From Isoetes taiwanensis (taxonomy: Eukaryota; Streptophyta; Lycopodiopsida; Isoetales; Isoetaceae), in NCBI GenBank assembly GCA_021234155.1, contig JAJEKV010000188.1, positions 532,452-596,451 of the forward strand: a DNA stretch of 64,000 nucleotides, given 5' to 3'. The notes under the pieces are model-generated. The model was not told the DNA's origin and did not search any database. It worked only from the letters and a program-made list of their open reading frames with translations. Every line of letters begins with the position of its first letter. The stretch's first letter is position 1. Shown here piece after piece: positions 1-9,420 of the stretch. Position numbers and translations under genes: made by a program.

Positions 1-687
1 AATTTGGACAGCCAATTAGAAGCATTATAAGCACAACCTGGCAAAAACTCTTGCAAAAATCCACTCTTGTGTTAAAATTATATAAAAATTATATATAGAT
101 GGTCAAAATAGTCAACACCCATCAAAAGGCCACGTGCCACCCCTAAAAATTTAGCCAAAAAATTCAGATGGCATGTCAAAAAAAGCCACATGTACAATGA
201 CATCCTAAAAAGCCACATGTACAATGACATCGTATGTGTAGTTTTGACGTGCAGTTCGGTCTATTGTCTAAGGTTAGAGAATAGAATAGAATAGATTTTT
301 TATCGTCTACGAGAGACCAATTGGCCTATGGGAGCCAAACAAAAAGATTGTGCAAGGGTTTGGATTCATATGCGCTAGTTGGACCGACCAGCAGGTAAGA
401 GGACATTTACTGTTCTTTGAGTTAGATAGATGGTTTACGGTGTTGGTGGGGATATTCTGTCACATGAAGACAACACGTCATGGCTTCCCAAAATAGCCAA
501 GATCGTTAGTCCTTGTGTTGATAAAAGCCACAAATCATCGTGGTCTTCTCATCATCAAGCATGCGCTTCTTTCTTCTGTTTATATTTCAAATTATGTCAT
601 TTCTTTCCCTTTATACATGCAGATCCTATTGTAGCTTTTCCGTATCAATCAAATGGCTTTCTAAGTCTCTATTCATTCGATTGATTC
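1..687. other. Left flank, no gene recognised
   Basis: AT-rich DNA up to the first LTR. I see no supportable coding region. It holds a direct repeat of 25 bp (180-204 and 207-231, unit beginning AAAAAGCCACATG) and one copy of a dispersed repeat at about 278-340. The last bases before the LTR are GATTC. Confidence 0.6.
278..340 (+). repeat. Dispersed retroposon-tail-like repeat, copy 1
   Basis: An (AATAG)n run is followed by TTTTTATCGTCTAC, GAGACCAA and TGGCCTATGGGA. The same arrangement recurs at 35255-35317. Diverged forms lie at 28056-28110 and 28138-28190 and, reversed, near 29395-29450. The pentanucleotide run next to a conserved block suggests the 3' end of a SINE or LINE with a microsatellite tail. 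The family is not recognised. Confidence 0.55.
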
Positions 688-1206
688 TGTGACGACCATA
701 CGGATATTCGTATCATACGAACATTATACTCCTATGTACAAAAGATGGTCGTCACACGGATGCAAAAGGGTAATTGCACAAGACAGGGTTTGAACTTGCA
801 ACCTTCCAGTTGCGAGTCACACACCCTTGCCAAGTGCGCTACCAATAGTTGTTGAAGACATTCCTTCACGTCTTCCTCATATGTGGGACTATCTCCAGAA
901 GGTTCTAGAATGTTCTAGAACCTAAATGCATGCGCGACACTTGGCGCGATCTCATCCATTGGAGTGGCGCGATCCTGACCGTTGGTCTAGATATATAAGG
1001 AGGCATCTCCTTCTTGTCAAACCATTCCGGTTCAACGCCAGTCTTGAGCCTTCTAGGCATCCGTCTCCGTATTCCCGCTTGCCTTGAGCTATTGTATTCA
1101 CGATTCCTGCTCATATATCGATTCTTTGCCGATCTTGGCGTATTTCCTCCGTATTTCTTAGCGTATTTTCCACGTATTTTCCTTGTTTTCGAGTAGGTTC
1201 ATGACG
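688..1206 (+). repeat. 5' LTR of chromovirus 1
   Basis: Paired with 19648-20166 and 32765-33280. It starts with a perfect 12-bp inverted repeat (688-699 TGTGACGACCAT with 745-756 ATGGTCGTCACA), so U3 opens with a potential 69-bp hairpin. A TATATAA box lies at 992-998 and the same box is present in the other two LTRs. The last base is G instead of the A seen in the other copies. Confidence 0.9.
992..998 (+). promoter_or_regulatory. LTR TATA box
   Basis: TATATAAGG in the LTR, preceded by a GC-richer block. It is conserved at the matching place in the 3' LTR (19952-19958) and in the third LTR (about 33067-33074), as expected for the Pol II promoter that starts the genomic RNA. Confidence 0.6.
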
Positions 1207-1236
1207 GTTTGAACCTAAATCCCTTACTGGGTTCTT

Positions 1237-2175
1237 ATGCGCTCGATCCTAAACATTTTTTTTTTGCTCATAGTTGGTAATTTTATATCTATAGAGGAGG
1301 TTCCGACTTTATTACAACAGTCCGGACTTGTTCCAAGTATGCCGGCCAGATTGCAGTTGGACAATAAAGAGCTTAAGGAACGTATTGCTTCACATGAATC
1401 TGCTTCTAGCTCGATTGAGGCTATCGTAACCTAAGATCAGCCTCGCCGGAGAAGTTTGATCAAGATTCGGTCCAAGCTCATGGTTTTTGAATCGAGTCGG
1501 GCTTGTGATTCAGCTCCATCCTCGTAGATATCCCACGCTCAAAACAAGTGGGGCTGATTGGTTCTCTTCTCCACGGGGGCCAGCTCTAAGTTGGTTTGCT
1601 CCTTTATTGGAGAAAGGAACCCCGAGTTGCAACATTTTATTGCTTTCACCTGCGGAGAACTTCGAAGCATGCTTTGAGACACCGATCGTCGTCGGCACAC
1701 TTTGCAACTTAAGGCAAGGCTCTCGCCCGGCCGGTATATGCATCGAATTTTCGTCAAATTGCGATGAATACCGCCTGATGATATTGCACTTCGAGATTGT
1801 TTCGAAGGGGGTTCACGAGAGGATGTCAAAGATATGTTGTTGTCTATGGAGGATCCCCGAGTTTGGAAGAAGCCATCGATTTGCGGTTCGATGTGATAAT
1901 CGGCTCTTGAACGTAGGCAAGAGAGACGTAGTCGGGTCTTTCCAATTACACAAGCCTATAGCTTCGCCTTCCCCGCCTTATCGTAGAATCTAGCGGTCCG
2001 GACTGAGCCTATGCAGATTGATCGGGCAGTTCGAGGACCCTTATCTGCCGCCGAGAAGCAGCGTCGGAGAGAGGCTAATCTTTGCCTCTACTGTGGAGGA
2101 GCTGGCCATATCGCTCGTGGATGCCCTGTGAAGCGCCTAAATCAGTCGGAAAACTTCAGGGGCCGGTCCGAGTAG
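1237..2175 (+). pseudogene. gag of chromovirus 1, frameshifted
   Basis: Read across frames, this encodes a retrotransposon gag. Landmarks are GPALSWFAPLLEKGTP near 1577, an LRQGSR-type segment near 1712, a stretch like SLEEAIDLAVRCDNRL near 1865-1910, and a CX2CX4HX4C zinc knuckle (CLYCGGAGHIARGC, 2083-2124). These match the PF03732 gag fold followed by a nucleic-acid-binding knuckle. At least three frame changes and the stop at about 2173 break it. The knuckle is in a different frame from the protease that follows, so either gag-pol used a frameshift or the frame decayed. Confidence 0.75.
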
Positions 2176-2784
2176 TAGGAGTCTCTCGTCGGCTGGCCGC
2201 CTTTTCTCAGACTCCTTCCACATTTCCTGACATGTTTATTCCATCGGATAAGGTCAGTAAGGCATTCTTCATCCCTATATCATTGAAATCAGAAGTTGGA
2301 GAATTGCAAGTGTTGGCACAACTTGATTGTGGTGCAAATGCTTGCTTTATGGATAGTGCGTTTGCCAGTAAGCACGCCATCCCTAGAAGCAAGGTTGAGC
2401 ATCCTGCTTCTGTCGAAGTGATTGATGGACGGGAGATCTCCTCGGGTGCAGTCACAGAATGTACTACGCCTCTTCAGGTTTTGTTCGAGGGAGTTTCTTG
2501 TCGTATTTCCTTCAATCTCATTGCTAGCCCTCATGCGCCAATAGTCTTGGGTCTGCCCTGGCTCGAGCTACATAACCCGCAGATTGATTGGCGTACTAGA
2601 TCATTTCGATTTGCTGGTTCTAGCTCTAGTTCCAGTTCATCTGCAGATCAGGTCTCTACACCAACATCGACTTTGATCCGTGCAGTATCATGGGCCCCTG
2701 ACTCCGTCCTTGCTGTTCCATGTTCTGATCCCCCTCTTGCCTCTGCTCCAGTTCATGCCCCAGATTCTGATCATGTTCTTGATG
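2176..2784 (+). CDS. Retropepsin (protease) of chromovirus 1
   Basis: An open frame (2082-2909) carries an aspartic protease domain. The catalytic motif reads LDCGANACFMD instead of the usual D(S/T)GA. The flap region follows and then the second conserved block VLGLPWLELHNPQIDW. The spacing and the ILG/VLGLPWL block are standard for Ty3/gypsy retropepsins, which cut Gag-Pol. Cys in the second motif position is unusual. After the domain comes a Ser/Pro/Ala-rich linker, which is cut by the inverted-repeat element at 2785. The frame past that point is fortuitous and lies inside the insertion. Confidence 0.85.
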
Positions 2785-2817
2785 ACATTAGGGCGGATTT
2801 GGGGTCTGAAAATGGCC
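2785..2817 (+). repeat. Left terminal inverted repeat (33 bp)
   Basis: Perfect inverted match to 16295-16327. The next bases (CTTATC against TCCTATC) stay weakly similar. Confidence 0.9.
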
Positions 2818-3156
2818 CTTATCTTGGGTTAAAGATTTCCACGTCAGATTCGCCAGGACCAATCAGGTTTGCGCCTTTTTTACGAAAGTCAATATTACTT
2901 GGCAGGTAGAAGGATGAGCAAGCTTACTTGGCATCCACATGGCGTATTTTCATAGGGGATGCCTGCGCTTTTATTGCAACCATTTTAATGGCCCGTATTT
3001 TTTCGAGTCGCCACCCTTCCAAAATAATGGTGACTTTGACCGCCCTCTTCGTCCGGCCACCAACTCCCTTGTCAAATTTTGGCGCCAAACTTCTATCTTT
3101 GTCACTCCGGCGCCTCTCACGTGCATCCTCTCCCCTTCCTCCTCATCCGCAATCCA

Positions 3157-3330
3157 TGTCTCCTGTAATTTCGTGTTCTTTCCCCATTTACGAACTCCCA
3201 AGGTCAAGAAGTGGGAGGTTTTGTCTCAATAGGTTCGTGGATGAGTATGTCACCATCAACGAGGGGCGCATAGAGAGTTAGCGACAAAGGCGATCAAACG
3301 TCTTGCGGACACATTGGATAGGTAGGATAA
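3157..3330 (+). pseudogene. Cassette gene A relic
   Basis: A short reading frame from ATG 3157, with a change of frame near 3210, gives a segment like KVKKWEVLSQ...FVDEYVTINEG. It is similar in pattern to ORF A in front of gag in the second gypsy element (46442-46639, DLKKMSVYQLYSVLVDHLADES), and both lie first in their rows. Function unknown. The reading frame is broken. A possible intron (donor GTAGGATAA near 3319, acceptor TTATTGTGCAG ending at 3599) would remove the palindrome that follows. Confidence 0.35.
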
Positions 3331-3474
3331 AAGAGTTCAAGTTGAATTCTAGCGGCCGGAAAGTGGAAAGTATAACAATACGACATGTATATACCCTTCC
3401 GATATGGCCAAAGAGCTAATCTCCACCAAAAAACAACTTCCCAAAATTGCCCGCAAATGGTAACCACCTTAATC

Positions 3475-3543
3475 GGATCACACGACGCTAAGCTAGTCGA
3501 CTACTTAAATGCGTAGAGATAGTTTCGGCGTCGTGTGATCTCC
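3475..3543. repeat. Palindrome P1
   Basis: Arms 3476-3488 (GATCACACGACGC) and 3528-3540 (GCGTCGTGTGATC) are perfect 13-bp complements around a 39-nt loop. First member of the palindrome family of this element. The loop sequence is not shared with other members. Confidence 0.85.
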
Positions 3544-3813
3544 TTATCTTTTCATTTCTTTTCGTTGACACGTGTTTACAAACAAATTTATTGTGCAGGT
3601 TTATGTTTATCGGGACGTCGTGGATGTCATTCCTACCGAAAGTATTAGTAGTGTACTTGTCGTATCACATAGACATCGGAATTGTCCTTTTCAAGGTATG
3701 GATGCCGTGACCTTGCGGGGTATAGGCATCCGGTTTTACTGGACATGATTATAACGTAAAGGTCGGGAAACCGAGCTTGAGGCGGTTGAATTGCCCCTTT
3801 AAGTGAACTTTGT

Positions 3814-4410
3814 ATGCCACGCACTAATGAGAACAATGTAATTGCAATGAAGAAATGCATGGCTGACGAGGTGCAAGCGGGAATGTCTCAAAACGGAGGC
3901 GTGAGGATGAGTTTCAAAATCTTCACACCGCTTGAGGTATTTGCTAACATATTCCCAGATGGCGCAGAAGTTCAAAAAGCTCAAGACATATCGTGCTTTC
4001 TCCCCCCCAATTTTGTGGATGGCTTATTTTTGGTTCCGACTGGATGTTCGATTCCACGAATCATCCGGTCAACTAATGAGAGGTCCGCGTAGTTAAGTCC
4101 TCCTTTAAGTTCAGATACTTTCTTCCAAAACAATATTTATAATTAATTGTCAACTAGAACGAAGGAAACGTAAAAAGAGAGGTCGCACAACTTTTGGGAG
4201 CCGCTTGAGGACCATAAATGCACACTCCGTCGGTGGATATTCGAGTATGGAGAGGGGAGGAAGTCATTTATACACCCACCATGGAAAGCGAAATGGCCAT
4301 TATCGAGCTAAGAGTGCTAATGGAGACAGAGGAGATTGTTGGACGACTTCCATTATTTTATTGATGGCATTAGGGTTGGTTACTGTGGCAAGAGGGAAAT
4401 GTAAAGTTTA
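3814..4410 (+). pseudogene. Cassette gene B/C relic
   Basis: The ATG at 3814 opens a 92-codon frame ending in FLPPNFVDG...FLVPTGCSIP. The matching gene in the gypsy cassette (46444-45942) has NLPPFYWDG...FVFETVPP in the same relative place, just before its H3 gene. Downstream, 4205-4410 is open in a shifted frame and may be the rest. No known domain recognised. Homology is inferred from the short block and the gene order, and is weaker than for H3 or X. Confidence 0.4.
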
Positions 4411-4662
4411 GTGAGTTCGCGATCAACAAGAAATTGTCTATCGCCTAGCGCTTTGAATCTCGGTTTTTATTTGTGTTTTTGTCCGATGTTTTTTAGGGTT
4501 CCGTATTTTGTCCGATATTTTTTTTTTTGGGTTCCGTTACAATTATTTAAAAACGTTACCATCATATTTTACTTTAACTTCATTTTTTACTATTTATCTC
4601 TTGCCGCTTGTCTATTTTTTGTCGGTGTTCAGTAGTATAAAGCGCCATCCGCCCGAGAAGCC

Positions 4663-5462
4663 ATGGCAAGAACTAAGCAAACCGCAAGGATCCATCCGTG
4701 GTGTAAGGCCGTGGTGATTACATTAGTCCGCCTCCTTCATCCGAATCAAGTCTCGATAGAGATTCTCCTCCTCCGACTATGCCTAACGAGAAGACCCGAA
4801 AAGAAATCCGCATGATGGGGCTACGGCGGAGAAGCAGCTCCGAGTAAGTAGGGAGGTGCACTCCGCCGGAGATCGGAGGATGGAAATGTGAGAGACCGGG
4901 CGAGCGTAATATGACGCCGGATTAATTATTGGGCAGCCTCTTCTTGCTCTTATCGCCTCCTCCCTCCTCCAAAGGATGCGCGTAACCTTCAAATCAAAGG
5001 AGGAGGCCCAACGCCCGAAAGGGAAGGCGACCAAAATGAGGAGGAGACGGCCGAAGAGTCGGCCGAGGAACACCGCAAATGCCGGGGTGAGGAGACGGCC
5101 GAAAGAGTCGGCCGAGCAACAGCTCCAAATGCCGGGTGGGTGAGGGTAGTGGCCTAAGCGAAAAGAAGGCCTGGCATTAAAGAGCCATGAGATTAAGAAG
5201 CATCGAAGAGCACCGAGATGGTCATTCCGCCTCCCATTTGCCGCTCGTGGAAAGAGATTCTCGCAAGAGTGTGGTGCGATACATCATACCGCCATTCTGA
5301 ATTCAAGCAACCCGCCTTTAAATGCTCTTCAAATGGCTTCGAAGCGGTTGGTGCCTGGCCTGTTCGAGGACTCGCAGGTTTGCAGCAATACATGCCAAGC
5401 GGGTGACCATCATGCCCAAGGACATGCGCCTCGCCTTACGCATAAGGGATCCCGAAAGTACT
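4663..5462 (+). pseudogene. Histone H3-like gene, degenerate
   Basis: The ATG at 4663 starts MARTKQTAR, the canonical H3 tail with K4 and R8, then diverges. The histone-fold part resumes at about 5150 in several frames. Recognisable blocks are an ALKSHEIKKH-like helix, KSTE, LPF, GLFEDSQVC and [20 protein letters not shown] (ends about 5447). The blocks appear in the right order for alpha-1, alpha-2 and alpha-3 of H3, with at least three frameshifts. The distance between tail and fold is about 350 bp too long and contains a 50-bp tandem duplication (about 5038-5140). A TATA-like TATAAAG lies about 27 bp before the ATG. H3 itself packs DNA as an H3-H4 dimer. Whether this copy ever entered nucleosomes cannot be told. 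A second copy lies at 45430-45933. Confidence 0.75.
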
Positions 5463-5660
5463 ATGGTCAAAATTTTATGGCTGAATGCAACAAGAAGAAA
5501 GACCCCCGAAAAAAAGGCCGTGAAGTGCCTTTGTGTTTTTTTTTCATATGTATAATATTTCTTAATGTAATGGCTTTATAAGCTTAATCTCTTAGTCCAT
5601 TTCTTTCTTAGAAGCCTAGCTTCGCAAGACTTTGTTTTTTTTTTTTTTTTGTTATAATGA

Positions 5661-5726
5661 GGATCACACGACGCCAGCAAGCATTGTGCTTTTTGTTGCA
5701 CATAGTAGTCTTCGCTCGTGTGATCC
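5661..5726. repeat. Palindrome P2
   Basis: Outer arms GGATCACACGA (5661-5671) and TCGTGTGATCC (5716-5726) pair perfectly. The loop differs from P1. It lies between the H3 relic and gene D. Confidence 0.85.
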
Positions 5727-5752
5727 AACCCTAACCCTAACCCTAACCCTAA
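5727..5752. repeat. Interstitial telomere-like (CCCTAA)4
   Basis: Four perfect CCCTAA hexamers (preceded by AA) directly abut palindrome P2. The plant standard is the heptamer CCCTAAA, so the hexamer form is odd. At only 26 bp, chance expansion or a telobox-like promoter element are alternatives. Confidence 0.7.
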
Positions 5753-5758
5753 AATGTA

Positions 5759-6040
5759 ATGGACAAATCTCCCCACAACGGCCGTGTCCCCTTTCATAAT
5801 CGACAACGGCTACTCGAGTTCAAAAGTGCGACAGTAGCCTTTACCGCTCCTAAATATCTTCTTCCTTTTCGCCGTCAAGGCTTCGCCATGGATTGTTATG
5901 TGAAGTTCCCGGAATGGTATGCATCCGCCCCTCATGACAACGAGGAAGTTGGCGCCGACCGATTTATCCGTTTCTATTACAAGGAGTTGGACATCATGGC
6001 AAACAATGGCGAGCTTGATGCTATCGCGAGGTTGCCTTAG
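5759..6040 (+). pseudogene. Cassette gene D relic
   Basis: ATG 5759 opens 93 codons (start MDKSPHNGR) with an acidic aromatic stretch near the end (RFIRFYYKELDIMANNGELDAI). It has the same position, between H3 and X, as the gypsy-cassette ORF at 44671-45225, whose block HFLEFFFEEIVPECVPNEAD has a similar pattern. No known fold recognised. The frame stops at 6040; reading may continue in other frames to about 6350. Confidence 0.4.
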
Positions 6041-6439
6041 CTTTCACCCGGCATCGCTTGGTCTCGGCCAAGACGCCCTTTGCGGATGTCCCCGCTCGTG
6101 GATTCCAAAACCAGCTCTAGAGGAGGCGGCTTCCCATTTGCAAACGGGGAAGATGTTTTTCAAGAATGTTTAGCAAGAACGGCTCCTCCTCGGCTGCGCC
6201 CTTGTGCTTAAGAAGGTATCTTATTTCTCTTTGCCGCTTTGCATTTGCTAGTTATTGCATTCTCGCTTCGGCCAAACCAAGATACACCGGAAACAATGAA
6301 ATCTTTAAGCCAAGGGGGTCGTTATGTGTGATGATGCCGACTAAGACGTAGAAATGGAGATAGATCTACAAGAAGAAGAGCAAGAATGTAGGAGTTTTAG
6401 CTTCACACACCGGCCTTGGGTGAACCCGGAGGGAGGGAG

Positions 6440-7308
6440 ATGATTCTCAAGGTGATGAGGATGGGGATGAGGATGAAAAGAAGTTGTCCGACATAACGCC
6501 AATTTTAGTGGAAGGCAAAGAATACCTATTGCTAAGTGATATACCGAGGAACCCGCCTTTTGTTACTTAATGTGTGCTAGGGAAGACGAGCTTATCGGTA
6601 CCTTGGCGAATGGGTAAACTTAGGCCTAGATTTTGAAGAGGATTTGGACAAAGAGATGTTTGAAGTGTCTAATTATACCGGCAATGCTATAAAGCTTAAA
6701 GAAGCCTATGAGAGAGGCTGGAGTCTCGATTTGCTCAAGATGAGGCTTAATCTACCAACGGAAGAAGAATTCCAAATCTCCGGTGCAAAGCGCCAACAGA
6801 TCTACAGGTTTGGCGTGGCCCTTGACCAATCGCGAGGATAAGCCTCGTAGATGAGGATAAATGTGAAGAAGATAAGCTTGAGGGTTCTTATTTGTGGGAA
6901 GTAGATGATTTTTCTTGCCGACATGCACGCGGGGGACAGGAAAGATTGAAGGACTCTACATTGTTACGATATATCTCAAGATTCGTTAATGGGGAGATAA
7001 TCATCTTCAGCAGAACTTTCAGTCCAAAAGGTGCAGAGTTTGTCTATTACATCCGTGCATTATGCATGTTCGGGAACCATTCCCAATTGGCATCAAACAC
7101 TGAAAGGGTGATAGCAATTCGGCGGGATGTTGTGCTACAATATTTTGACGACCAAGCCGGTCTGTGGGCGAGCAATATGTTAAATTTTTTAGCTGCTGGC
7201 TTGATTCACCCAAGGTTGGAAGCTGGGGTCGATAACATGGAAGTCATTGCCTTGTTGGATCAGTGCGGCAGGGGATTGAAAGAGCATGAAATTGACGACG
7301 AAGCTTGA
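6440..7308 (+). pseudogene. Cassette gene X relic
   Basis: Starts in an acidic run, then LSDITPILVEGKEYLLLSDI (about 6485-6545). After frame changes, 6644-6841 and 6892-7308 are open. The last segment ends RRDVVLQYFDDQAGLWASN...FLAAGLIHPR. The gypsy-cassette ORF at 43789-44668 has LLPAILLNNQEYLLLEDI at its start, an acidic middle, and VRRDLALAALGDIVGWTN...AAPLAAFLPPD at its end. The blocks fall in the same order with comparable spacing, so I take the two as homologues. Product and role are unknown. A nuclear acidic protein working with the H3 would be speculation. Confidence 0.6.
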
Positions 7309-7521
7309 AAAATTGGAAGTTATATATTTTCCAACTTGTATCGGTAAAATTATTTATGTACAGATTGTCCTTCCGAAATTCCTAATAAAAATTATTTTAT
7401 TTGTATTTATTCACATCACGCGAAATACATCACCCGATTTTTCATCATATCTAGGTTTTCGTCGGTGATATTTATCTCAAGAAATGAAATATTATTGGAA
7501 AAAACAATTAATTTATTTATT

Positions 7522-7556
7522 CCTCACACGACGCCGAAGCAGCTTCGTGTGACTCA
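7522..7556. repeat. Short palindrome P3
   Basis: TCACACG (7524-7530) pairs with CGTGTGA (7546-7552), and CGAAGC/GCTTCG pair inside. It is a compact member of the family that ends 4 nt before the TATA box of the first coiled-coil gene. Confidence 0.65.
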
Positions 7557-7559
7557 TGT

Positions 7560-7567
7560 TATAAATA
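7560..7567 (+). promoter_or_regulatory. TATA box of coiled-coil gene 1
   Basis: TATAAATA followed by GAAGACC, 87 bp before the ATG at 7654. The same TATAAATAGAAGACC string precedes coiled-coil gene 2 at 8462. Confidence 0.6.
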
Positions 7568-7653
7568 GAAGACCGATGTCCACTCGACCTCCGATGCGCC
7601 TTCCGCCTTCCGCTCATCTTCTACTTCCTTTACGCCTTCCACCTTCACTCCCG

Positions 7654-8054
7654 ATGGCATCATCATCTTCCTCTAGCAAGCGACCACGCCAAGATAGCAC
7701 TCCCCGTAGCCCCAGGCTGCCCGTGGACATCACCCTTGCAAAGGTGATGAAGAGATTCAAGGAGATCCATGATGAAAACAACCGCCTCGTCGCCGAAAAT
7801 ATGGAGGCGGCGACGATTAGCCTTCACGAAGGAGCTGGCCGCACGAAGCGAGACATTGAGCTCAAGAAACATTCGCCATGTACCAAGAGGCTGACGAGCC
7901 GCAGGGCCGAGGCGGTTGAAACTGCTCACAAGATTTTCCGCAGCCTTAGAAGATATGGAGAAGAAGCTCCGAAATGCGGAGGATGAGAACGCAGCCTTTT
8001 TCACGGCTTCAGTGCAGACATGAAAATCAGCTAGAGGATCATGAAGATCCCTAG
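7654..8054 (+). pseudogene. Coiled-coil paralogue 1
   Basis: Begins MASSSSSSKRPRQ, a Ser run and a basic patch that could be a nuclear signal. The conserved block LPVDITLAKVMKRFKEIHDEN follows, and then heptad-rich helix. The frame breaks near 7850 and again near 7975. The paralogous 3' part (EKKLR.AEDEN, then HEDP-stop at 8052-8054) is recognisable. Its paralogues are at 8561, 9421 and 10273. Palindromes lie on both sides. It is probably a small oligomerising nuclear protein, but the family is not recognised. Confidence 0.65.
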
Positions 8055-8150
8055 CCGCTGTATCTATCTATTTTTGGCTTCAAAGAAAAGTTTTCTATTT
8101 TTGCTTCTATCTATCCTCTTGTTCCAATGTATGTTCTGTTTTATTAAAAT

Positions 8151-8217
8151 ATCACACGACGCCAAATGCCTTGCTTGCAATTAGGTAGCAATCAATGGAT
8201 TTCGCGTCGCAGATCTC
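8151..8217. repeat. Palindrome P4
   Basis: Left arm ATCACACGACGC (8151-8162); right arm TTCGCGTCGCAGATC (8201-8215), imperfect. The loop is nearly identical to that of P6, in line with a tandem duplication of the whole gene unit. Confidence 0.75.
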
Positions 8218-8370
8218 CATGTCGTTCTATTTTTTGCTTCAACGAAGTTCTATCTTTAGTTATGTATCGCAAAATTACTTATGTATAGATTGTATCACGG
8301 AAATTATCAATAAAAATTATCACACGCTTTCTCGAAGAAAAAAGACGTTAGAAGAAGTAATGGTCCTTTT

Positions 8371-8438
8371 TCCTCACACGACGCCGAGAAGTAACGGTCC
8401 ATTTTCTGACCGACGGCATCCTTCGGCGCCATGTGACT
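8371..8438. repeat. Palindrome P5
   Basis: TCACACGACGCCGA (8374-8387) pairs with TCGGCGCCATGTGA (8423-8436), 12 of 14 positions. It lies 24 bp before the TATA box of coiled-coil gene 2. Confidence 0.8.
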
Positions 8439-8461
8439 CAAGCTACTACGAAATCCCTCGG

Positions 8462-8469
8462 TATAAATA
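8462..8469 (+). promoter_or_regulatory. TATA box of coiled-coil gene 2
   Basis: TATAAATA, 99 bp before the ATG at 8561. Context matches that at 7560. Confidence 0.6.
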
Positions 8470-8560
8470 GAAGACCTTCTATCTTGCCTTCGACCTCCGA
8501 TCCTCTTCCGCCTTCCGCCTCTACGCTCATCTTCTCCCCGCTGGCCCGCCTTCTCCTCCG

Positions 8561-8901
8561 ATGGCATCTTCATCCTCCTCCACAGGCGTTTAATCGCGCC
8601 CAGAGTCCAGCGGACATCACCCTTGCCGTGGTGATGAAGCGATTCAAGGAGGTTCACGATGAAAACAGCCGCCTCGTCGCCGAAGATGGAGGCGGTGGAC
8701 CGAGTTAGAATTGCCGCATGAGCCGAGACCTTGAGCTCAGCACAACATTAACCAGTGCCGAGAGGCCAATAGCCGTAGGGTCGAGGCGCTTTAATCGCAC
8801 ACAATATTTCGCGCTTAGAAGATATGGAGAAGAAGCTTCGAGCTGCGGAGGATGAGAACGCAGCTTTACGGCTTCAGCTACAGGATCATGAAGATCCCTA
8901 G
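8561..8901 (+). pseudogene. Coiled-coil paralogue 2
   Basis: Begins MASSSSSS, breaks by frameshift within the first 12 codons, then reads SPADITLAVVMKRFKEVHDEN in the next frame. The 3' end (MEKKLRAAEDENAALRLQLQ, then HEDP and TAG at 8899-8901) is preserved in yet another frame. At DNA level it is the closest relative of paralogue 1, and the flanking palindromes are duplicated with it. Function unknown. Confidence 0.6.
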
Positions 8902-8984
8902 CCATTGTATATATATTTTTTGTTTCAAAGAAAAATTTGCTCTATTTCTTGCTTCTATCTGTTCTCTTGTTTTGTTTTATTAAA

Positions 8985-9056
8985 AGATCACACGACGCGA
9001 AATGCCATGCTTGCAATTAGGTAGCAATCAATGGATTTCGCGTCGTATGATCTCCA
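8985..9056. repeat. Palindrome P6 (best preserved)
   Basis: Arms AGATCACACGACGCGAAAT (8985-9003) and ATTTCGCGTCGTATGATCT (9035-9053) pair at 18 of 19 positions. The loop adds CCAT/ATGG and TTGC/GCAA pairs, so the whole 69-nt unit can fold as one long stem. Confidence 0.9.
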
Positions 9057-9200
9057 CAACGTACACCTCGTTGTATGTATAAATTCCTAATTTATTAATG
9101 GAAAAGTATATGTAACACAAATATCTAGCTAGATTATGTGATAACTTGCAGGTAAATGCGAATTTTCATGTGGATGACAACGTCTATTCACATATATGAC

Positions 9201-9270
9201 GGATCCCATGATGCGAACATAGGCTACCGTTGCCTAATTGCATGCTATAATTTCGCCTCGTAGGATTATT
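9201..9270. repeat. Palindrome P7 (degenerate)
   Basis: GGATCCCATGATGCGAA (9201-9217) against TTTCGCCTCGTAGGATT (9251-9267), about 12 of 17 pairs. It precedes the promoter of coiled-coil gene 3. Confidence 0.6.
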
Positions 9271-9322
9271 ACACAACTTTATCGGTACTCGCAACCGTAG
9301 ATTCCAACGTATCTCTAGTTTC

Positions 9323-9330
9323 TATATAAA
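9323..9330 (+). promoter_or_regulatory. TATA box of coiled-coil gene 3
   Basis: TATATAAA, 91 bp before the ATG at 9421, a distance like that of the other three paralogues. Confidence 0.55.
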
Positions 9331-9420
9331 ACGTCGGAGGCCTTTGTCTTCTCCTATCCGCCATCTCCTGTTCTACCACATCCACCCTCAGCCATCTCTC
9401 CTGTTCTCCCATCACTTTCA

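Noticed and set aside
2928-3281. 117-codon ORF directly after the left TIR taken as a full gene
   Set aside because: Only its last third resembles cassette gene A. The start is not supported and overlaps other frames.
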